Assembly: GCF_016801775.1 (NCBI RefSeq)
Contig: NZ_CP069004.1
Span: 2,728,001 to 2,792,000, forward strand
Length of the DNA: 64,000 bases
Direction of reading: 5' to 3'
Source: Sulfitobacter mediterraneus
GTDB lineage: Bacteria; Pseudomonadota; Alphaproteobacteria; Rhodobacterales; Rhodobacteraceae
The position numbers and the translations under genes are program-made. Of the stretch, positions 63,857 through 64,000 are shown piece after piece. The notes below the pieces were generated by a model. The model was not told where the DNA came from. It searched no databases and was given only the letters and a program-made list of their open reading frames with translations. How positions within the stretch are numbered: the stretch's first letter is position 1; the number at the start of each line of letters is the position of its first letter.

Positions 63857-64000
63857 CGGATCTGGCATTGCACAATTACTTCCGGTCCTCGACCTCTGTG
63901 CGGGTACGGGCGGCGCTGAATCTCAAGGGGCTGAGCTATGATTATATTCCGCTGTCCCTGCTCAAGGGAGAACAAGCCAGTCCCGAACATCTGGCGCTAA
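63853..64000 (+). CDS. maiA: Maleylacetoacetate/maleylpyruvate isomerase, zeta-class GST, 5' end
   Basis: The first 49 codons are visible, starting MTDLALHNYFRSSTSVRVRA, continuing ALNLKGLSYDYIPLSLLKGEQ. Both blocks are the N-terminal thioredoxin-like part of zeta-class glutathione transferases that isomerise maleylacetoacetate to fumarylacetoacetate. The ATG overlaps the FAH-family stop by 4 nt. The rest runs off the window. Confidence 0.83.
   Translation, partial: MTDLALHNYFRSSTSVRVRAALNLKGLSYDYIPLSLLKGEQASPEHLAL

Noticed and set aside
63853..64000. Loss of the catalytic cysteine in the zeta-class GST (SSTS instead of SSCS)
   Set aside because: Bacterial members often have SSxS with other residues at that place, so it is not evidence of inactivity.

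Overview
The window is a gene-dense, high-GC stretch of an alphaproteobacterial chromosome, almost certainly a Rhodobacterales (Roseobacter-group) organism. The markers are a RegB/SenC/RegA redox regulon, an AddAB-TrxA-AmgK/MurU-TsaE-PAS protein cluster next to ahcY, proteins of families common in this group (DUF2793, DUF2853, DUF1761, extensin-like), and a long KpsMTE-type polysaccharide locus. I see no rRNA, tRNA, CRISPR array, insertion sequence or integrase. No stretch of more than about 300 bases lacks a gene. Both ends cut genes: mltA at the left and a maiA-type glutathione transferase at the right.

Layout. (1) 1-5.0 kb: end of mltA, an Smr protein, an MFS transporter whose start codon lies in a perfect hairpin, the HslVU protease, and an orphan capsule-synthesis-like protein. 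(2) 5.0-15.4 kb, minus strand: trxA, addA, addB, murU, amgK, tsaE and a PAS-only membrane protein of the DivL type, most joined by short overlaps; a CtrA-type box precedes the last. (3) 15.5-18.2 kb: regB divergent from senC-regA. (4) 18.2-26.8 kb: housekeeping genes including ahcY, extensin-like, DUF2853, a candidate small RNA, DUF1761, tsaD-gpsA-yciI-EVE and hemD. (5) 26.8-29.7 kb: a mitofilin-like protein and HemY following hemD. (6) 29.7-34.7 kb: acyl-CoA dehydrogenase, ADP-forming CoA ligase and enoyl-CoA hydratase, divergent from a GlxA/CdhR-type regulator, which suggests catabolism of a carnitine-like compound.

(7) 34.8-58.9 kb is the accessory part: an exopolysaccharide or capsule locus. 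It holds a CmcI-like protein, an FkbH-like HAD protein and a sulfotransferase in one operon, a second sulfotransferase, a 1071-residue two-headed glycosyltransferase, KpsM (apparently starting at AUC), KpsE, KpsT, four more glycosyltransferases, a large RTX protein, a DUF2793 protein with a 49-residue companion, the complete dTDP-rhamnose set rfbCBDA, and a GDP-mannose-making ManC. Together these would make, decorate and export a rhamnose/mannose-containing, probably sulfated surface polysaccharide. No outer-membrane exporter (KpsD/Wza) and no type I secretion system for the RTX protein lie in the window.

(8) 59-64 kb: a serine/threonine dehydratase, a copper-exporting ATPase with its CueR regulator and a textbook 19-bp-spacer CueR-type promoter, then a fumarylacetoacetate hydrolase-family gene and the start of maiA.

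The most interesting items are the CmcI-FkbH-sulfotransferase decoration module, the AUC start of KpsM, the tail-to-tail antisense overlap of kpsT and a glycosyltransferase, the hairpin over the MFS start codon, and an independent small RNA with its own promoter and terminator near 22.6 kb.
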